A stretch of DNA of 64,000 nucleotides, from assembly GCA_963989245.1 (NCBI GenBank), contig OZ022354.1, positions 1,773,246 through 1,837,245 of the forward strand, given 5' to 3'. The translations under genes and the position numbers were made by a program. This DNA is from Nansenia antarctica. Its lineage: Eukaryota; Chordata; Actinopteri; Argentiniformes; Microstomatidae. The first letter of the stretch is position 1; the number at the start of each line of letters is the position of its first letter. The notes below the pieces were generated by a model. The model saw only the letters and a list, made by a program, of their open reading frames with translations, ran no database searches and was not told the origin of the DNA. Shown here piece by piece: positions 58,686 through 64,000 of the stretch.

Positions 58686-59246
58686 CAGGCCTGTCTAATG
58701 CATGAGCTAACTCAGGAGCCTAACATGGCCTACAGGGAGGAATTACACCTAATTACTTAAATAACTGCTAGGTAGCAGCCTTCCTTAGTCACCAAAAATA
58801 ATTTCCATGTCTCTGCTCTTTTACTGAGAGCCAGTCCCCCGGTAACAGGAAAGGTTTCAGACAAAAGATATATTTTTTTCCCTCATCAGTCAATAGTGGA
58901 GGAGAAATAAAGAAGACAGACAGGTACTAACATACAAAAAGAGAAAAAATCAAATTAACAGACCACGGCTTTCATGACATATACTTTGGTTGTTGTTGCC
59001 GTAGCGATAAAGTCGCAGACATTGAAACTGGTCTGTTGAGCCATTGTTATCATGCCCGGCCATCTGCTGCCGAAGAGTGACATTCCCTCTCATTTGCATG
59101 ATGAGTGATATATGGAAGCTTGGGAGCGCATATGCCCCCCGCTCCCCCCGCTCCCCCTGCTCCTGTGACAAAGCAAGTGAAAGTTTCTGCAGCATAATAC
59201 AAGGGGACAAAAAATTAAAAAAGGACAAAAAAGACACATAAATCTG

Positions 59247-59299
59247 TGTGTGTGTGTGTGTGTATGTGTGTGATTGAGTGTGATTGTGCATGATGCTCA

Positions 59300-59356
<57 letters not shown>

Positions 59357-59480
59357 TGTGTGTGTGTTTGGTTGTGTGTCTTCGTGCGTGCGTGCATGCG
59401 TGCGTTCGCGCGTGTGTGCCTGCGTGTGTGTGTGCCTGCCTGTGAGTGTGAGTGTGAGTGTGTGTGTGTGTGTGTAGAAG
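59247..59480. repeat. (GT)n microsatellite with GTGC interruptions
   Basis: Several GT runs, the longest at about 59303-59340, separated by cgcgcg and gtgcgtgcatgcg segments. It is alternating purine/pyrimidine throughout. Confidence 0.97.
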
Positions 59481-59499
59481 CGAACGCATGCATCTGCCT

Positions 59500-61660
59500 T
59501 CTTGTGCGCCTGTTTGTGTGTTTTGCGGATGTGGGAGTAGAAAGAGGAGGGGGGTTGGTTGCTGTTGATGTGCAAATGTGCATCATATTGAAGGGCTGTG
59601 AATGGGGAGGTGTGACGTAAAAAGGGACCCGAACGCAGGTGCTTATCTCCAGGCTGTCAAAGGCACAGTATGTCATATTCCTGGGGACTACCTTTCAAAG
59701 CCACAGCACCAGCTCGGCCATCAAGAGACTGGGAGGAAATCAAACTTTGTGGATCACAGAAGTAGGTTTGTGTCAGAGTTCTTTTATATTAATACTGTGG
59801 TGGTGGTCAGTGTTTAGTTGATTTTTGTCATCGACATTATGCTCGGACCGTGGTTGCAAAGGACAAGCATTTTCTGTCGCTCCTGTTGTTTGATGTTGTC
59901 ATTCGATTTCATGAAAAGGCCTTAAATGTACTGTTGTTTTTTCAAAGTTTACTTATTTTGCTCGTTGCAATGATAGTGAGTTATATTGTACAGTATAGTA
60001 TAGGACTTGTATTAATGGGTCATCTCTGAGTTGTCTATGCACAGTTGTCTATACAATATGGAATATAGAGCTAATAATTGCTTGTTATTTTTGATTAGAT
60101 TGAACTATTCTACTCAAGAAAGTGTTTCTCTAATAAATACAGGATTGTTGGCTATGATATGTGTCAGTGTTCTTAAAAAGCAGCATAGAAAATGGAAATA
60201 AAGAGTGCAGATTCTGCTCAGGGTGACAGACAGTTACAGAGGAGATTAAATGGCTCAAACTGCTTTTTAAGAAGCATGACCTATTTTTGATCATCCAGAT
60301 AACATTAGATGCTGTCTACCTAAATTAAACTCCTAGCGTTTGTGTAGTGAGTATAAGCTAGTCTTAGAGGAACACATGTTAGTATTGTGTATAGAGACAA
60401 AGCATTGTCAGGTTGGGGGCGGCTTTCTCTGTGACAGCTGTATACACAAGAATATCCAGCCCTAATGCACTTAAACTTCTACAATAACATGTGAATCTGT
60501 TGTTGAAACAGTTTATTACATCTTGTGGACGTGGCCTATATATGACTTTAGAAGACAGTAGCTAGCAAAGACACAAGTTGTATGGATATTTGTTGAAATC
60601 CTGTTGCATTACATAAATGTTGTATATGTAGTTATAGTTATAGATATAGTTAGTAAGGCTTTTTTTAGGCTTTGGTGTGACACACGGTCAAATGTTCTAC
60701 TTGAACAAACTCTGAGGAGACACAGTACTCCAAGGTATCCGGGGCAACCATTGATTTAGTGGGAAGAAGTCATGTTGGAAAAGTTGATCATTTACCAGTT
60801 GGCCTACTCAGGATACATAAGGCTACTCAGGATCCATAAGGCTAGGCATACATGGGCTAAGGATGGATACATAAGGCTAGGCATACATGGGCTAAGGATG
60901 GATACATAAGAATAGATACATTGCATTTGTTCTAGTTTGGAAGAAAATTAATGCATTTTTACTAATAAAGATTTTTGCGTAACAACTTGTGGCTGACATG
61001 TAAGAAATGGTCAGGACTGCTCATTAATGCTGTTACTGATCTTTCTTTAGGCCCTATGATTGAATATATTTTTCAGACATAACATTTGTTGGTAAGGATT
61101 CTGTAATTGGATTAGTGTACTTTAAGTAGTCAAAATGTTCCCTTCAGTGGCTTTGTAGAAATTCTAATATTGTTTCAGTGGTTATTTTTGTGCAGTCCTC
61201 TTTGGTCTTTATCACTTAAGGTAAGTTAACATTTAGCTGACCATTTCATGTATTATGACGGAGTTTTCAGTGATCTCAGAGATTTTCAGAGATCAGATAT
61301 TGGAGAGCTGTTACAAAAACAGGCCATTACGATACCATTCCAATCACCAGGCCTTCCTATTACCAACTGCATCAGGCTCAAGCTTTTCAGATGGTTTTCA
61401 ATTCCATCTTGAGAAGTGACATTTCTACAAGGTAAAGAGACACAACCAATACAATATAACATAGATAATAACCAAAACGAATCATCTTCAAAGTTCAAAT
61501 ACAAAGAATTGGAGACGTGTCTGTCATCGTTACAAAAGCAACAGTCTGAAGCTGTGACTGGTCTTTCCTTTGATGCGTTTCTTGTAATTCTACAGAGTTG
61601 AAAGACTGATGTTACATTAGTGTTACTGTAAGTAAACAGACAGAATTACACCTCTAGCCA
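59500..61660. other. 3' flank, no gene recognised
   Basis: AT-rich, without recognised genes. A 35-bp tandem duplication (ataaggctaggcatacatgg) lies at about 60834-60908. Confidence 0.45.
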
Positions 61661-61670
61661 CTTTGACATC

Positions 61671-61897
61671 AGCCCCTTTCTGCTCCAGGTAGACTGATGC
61701 ATCAGCCCCTTTCTGCTCCAGGTAGACTGATGCATCAGCCCCTTTCTGCTCCAGGTAGACTGATGCATCAGCCCCTTTCTGCTCCAGGTAGACTGATGCA
61801 TCAGCCCCTTTCTGCTCCAGGTAGACTGATGCATCAGCCCCTTTCTGCTCCAGGTAGACTGATGCATCAGCCCCTTTCTGCTCCAGGTAGACTGATG
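61671..61897. repeat. Minisatellite, 33-bp unit, about 7 copies
   Basis: The unit is atcagcccctttctgctcca then ggtagactgatgc, almost without variation. Its uniformity suggests recent expansion. Open frames on both strands are artefacts of a unit divisible by three. Confidence 0.96.
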
Positions 61898-61899
61898 CT

Positions 61900-64000
61900 G
61901 GTTCAGTTGCTACACAACAGGGTCATCTACCCCTCTCTGCCCTGCTCCTCATCATGGAGACAGGAACTGTCCAAGGTACCTAGTAAAGCTTGTGTTGTGC
62001 TGAAGGAGAGTGAGAGCACTCATCTATGTGGAGTTCTAATTGGGAGTATCTCATTATTACTCAATCTAATTGTATGATGATAATAAGTTGATTATTATAA
62101 GTGATATTAAGTACCCCTCATGTGACAGGATAGCTTTGCAATTTGCAGTCCACAAATGTTTTTGTGTACCTAACAACATAGATTAGAACTATGAAGCGAT
62201 TCAGGTTTTAGGGAAGATTTTAGTTTTGGATTTTCCGAATTAAGAGGTGGTCCAAAATATTTTGGAGGTTAAAGTATTCAGTTGTGAAATACGGCAAGTA
62301 GCATAGAGTTTTAGCGAATAATTGCTGAAAAATGTTCAGTGTATTCAGTGTCAATCCAACAGGCATTGTGTTACCTGTTTTTTCCCCCACTCAAACTTCA
62401 CTTAGTTAATCCAGGAAAATGAATTATGTGGATTTAATTCAGCAAGGTTTCAGAAATGTTCCATCTGCTGTTGAGCAGCTGGTGAACGGATAAATGTAAT
62501 TAATTACTTAACTTTTGAACAGTATTCCAGAAAAACAGTGCTGTTTGTGTATGATTGGAAATGAATTGAAATCCTAAATACACAACAGCAATATGCATGT
62601 GTTATAACAATGCTAAATAAACCTTTCTGCTGTAGCATGGCTTTGTTTTGGGCCTAATTGCTATCAATTGCCAACAAATATTTTTCCCAACTATTTTCTA
62701 CACAATCCAGGATATCCAAAATACTTAGGTATCTTAGAGTTCTACATGTGTATGGTTTCACAGATGAGACATAAAAGGACTGGTTTATATTAGTAACCAA
62801 TATTTTTCCATCAAACATATCAGATTAATTTGAAACCCACAATTGGTAAAGTGTATGAAATGGATTCTGAATAATGATAAAGCATTAATCCTCAGAAGGT
62901 CAGTGTACTAAAGGTTATATACTGTATATCACATGCTCTTGTAGGTCTGTGTAGGATATACTATAGAATCCTGGATGTCATTCTGCCATTTCATTTTGTG
63001 ATGTATAGAAGTGAGGTATTTGATGATTAACATGAAATATTAAAATGCTTCTAAATTATAAACGTGTTTTTAACCTATCCTTGATATTTGCGATAGCTTG
63101 ATCTAAATTCAGATCGATTTTTTATTTTAAACAAGAGTATATGAGAAATATCGACATTTTAGTAAATAGTTGTATATGCCTAACATGGTAGGGCTATAAG
63201 CGATGTTCCTAATTAAAATGACATGGGATTTTTTTCTCCGCTCTTTTCCCCCCAAAATAAAAATTTCACCATTTTACCTTGATTGTAATGTTACCTCATT
63301 GGCTGCGGCTGGGTTTGTTGGCCTAACTATAAAGGATCTGCTTGTACCCTTGTGGGTTGGGAAGAATTAGGATTTATGAATTTATTTTCTCTGTTGTATT
63401 GTTTAAACAGCTTTGGTTTAGTTTTGATCCCTTCCTCTTGCCTTTGAGGCCGTTCCACGGTGTCAGCTGTTGACTGATAGTAAGAGAACTGCCTCACAGT
63501 GTGAATGAAAGAAAACTAGCGGTTGGTAAACACTGATAAGGGATAAATAGAAAGCGGTCAGGCAGAGATAGTTCTGTGGGAGCCCAGATTGTGTGCGGTC
63601 TGTTAAAATGAGATTCTGAGCCTGTCCTTTTTATTCTTCCTCCCCCCCCCCCCCCCCCTCCCCCTCCCCCTGTGCTGTGTTTGTCTGGAACATCTCCAGT
63701 GACCCTGCTCGGCAGTCCCAGGCTGCACTATTCTCTTTTTGTGTTGTGTTTTGTTTTCTAACAAGGGTCAAGTTGGCCGATAGACATGTCCCTGATGCTT
63801 ATGGACAGCTGTCATGACTGCAAGTACTTACAATAATTCATTTTGCACAGAATTATAGTTCTGCAACCAGAAACACAGCATCAGGGAAATAGCAGAAATA
63901 AAGTAAAATGTGTCAAACATTATCATGAAATGTCTAGCCTTTATGTTTGGTTTGACATTTATTGTCCCATGGTTCCACTCCTTGGTTTCTTGTCAATTTC
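61900..64000. other. 3' flank to the window end, no gene recognised
   Basis: AT-rich. A C-rich homopolymer tract lies at about 63641-63671. No coding exon recognised. Confidence 0.45.

Noticed and set aside
59215..59676. Open frames on both strands across the GT repeat
   Set aside because: The translations are Val/Cys or His/Thr dipeptide repeats produced by the microsatellite.

Overview
This window looks like a piece of a teleost fish genome. The only gene that can be followed from start to stop is a vertebrate autophagy gene with GT-AG introns. The surrounding repeats are types typical of ray-finned fish: hAT, Tc1/mariner and PIF/Harbinger DNA transposons, tRNA-derived SINEs and Jockey-superfamily LINEs with teleost-style 3' tails. 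I cannot name the species.

The gene is rb1cc1 (FIP200), on the + strand. I could place all 22 coding exons, from the ATG at 3697 to the stop ending at 42574. Every join keeps frame and uses GT-AG sites. The exons sum to 4875 nt, or 1624 residues plus stop. The N-terminal ATG13-binding region is in exons 1-12 (3697-12360). Most of the coiled coil is in the large GC-rich exon 13 (12451-14330) and exons 14-16. The C-terminal Claw domain is in exons 19-22. Two or three non-coding 5' exons are likely (ending at 1687, then 3405-3487, and 3635-3696 joined to the ATG). The 3' UTR probably ends near 43.4 kb.

The introns carry most of the unusual structure. Five hAT-superfamily elements keep perfect 8-bp target duplications, and a sixth contains decayed transposase. 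Several insertions are nested two to four deep: 9.06-10.81 kb, 14.59-17.47 kb, 20.08-23.28 kb and 39.76-41.66 kb. Minisatellites are frequent: 30 bp at 2.6 kb, 25/26 bp at 27.3 kb, mixed 15/10 bp over 1.6 kb at 29.1 kb, 49 bp at 33.5 kb and 33 bp at 38.3 kb. A nearly full-length LINE at 33.76-36.81 kb keeps its endonuclease but has lost the reverse-transcriptase catalytic core.

From about 43.5 kb to the end no gene is recognised. This flank is AT-rich and poor in transposons, with two LINE 3' tails and several simple or tandem repeats. One GC-rich segment at 51342-51483 looks like a possible exon. The first 940 bases also hold no recognisable gene.

Most long open frames here are artefacts of tandem repeats whose units contain no stop codon. 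I saw no bacterial-type operon, CRISPR array, rRNA gene or genuine tRNA gene. The tRNA-like stretches belong to SINEs.
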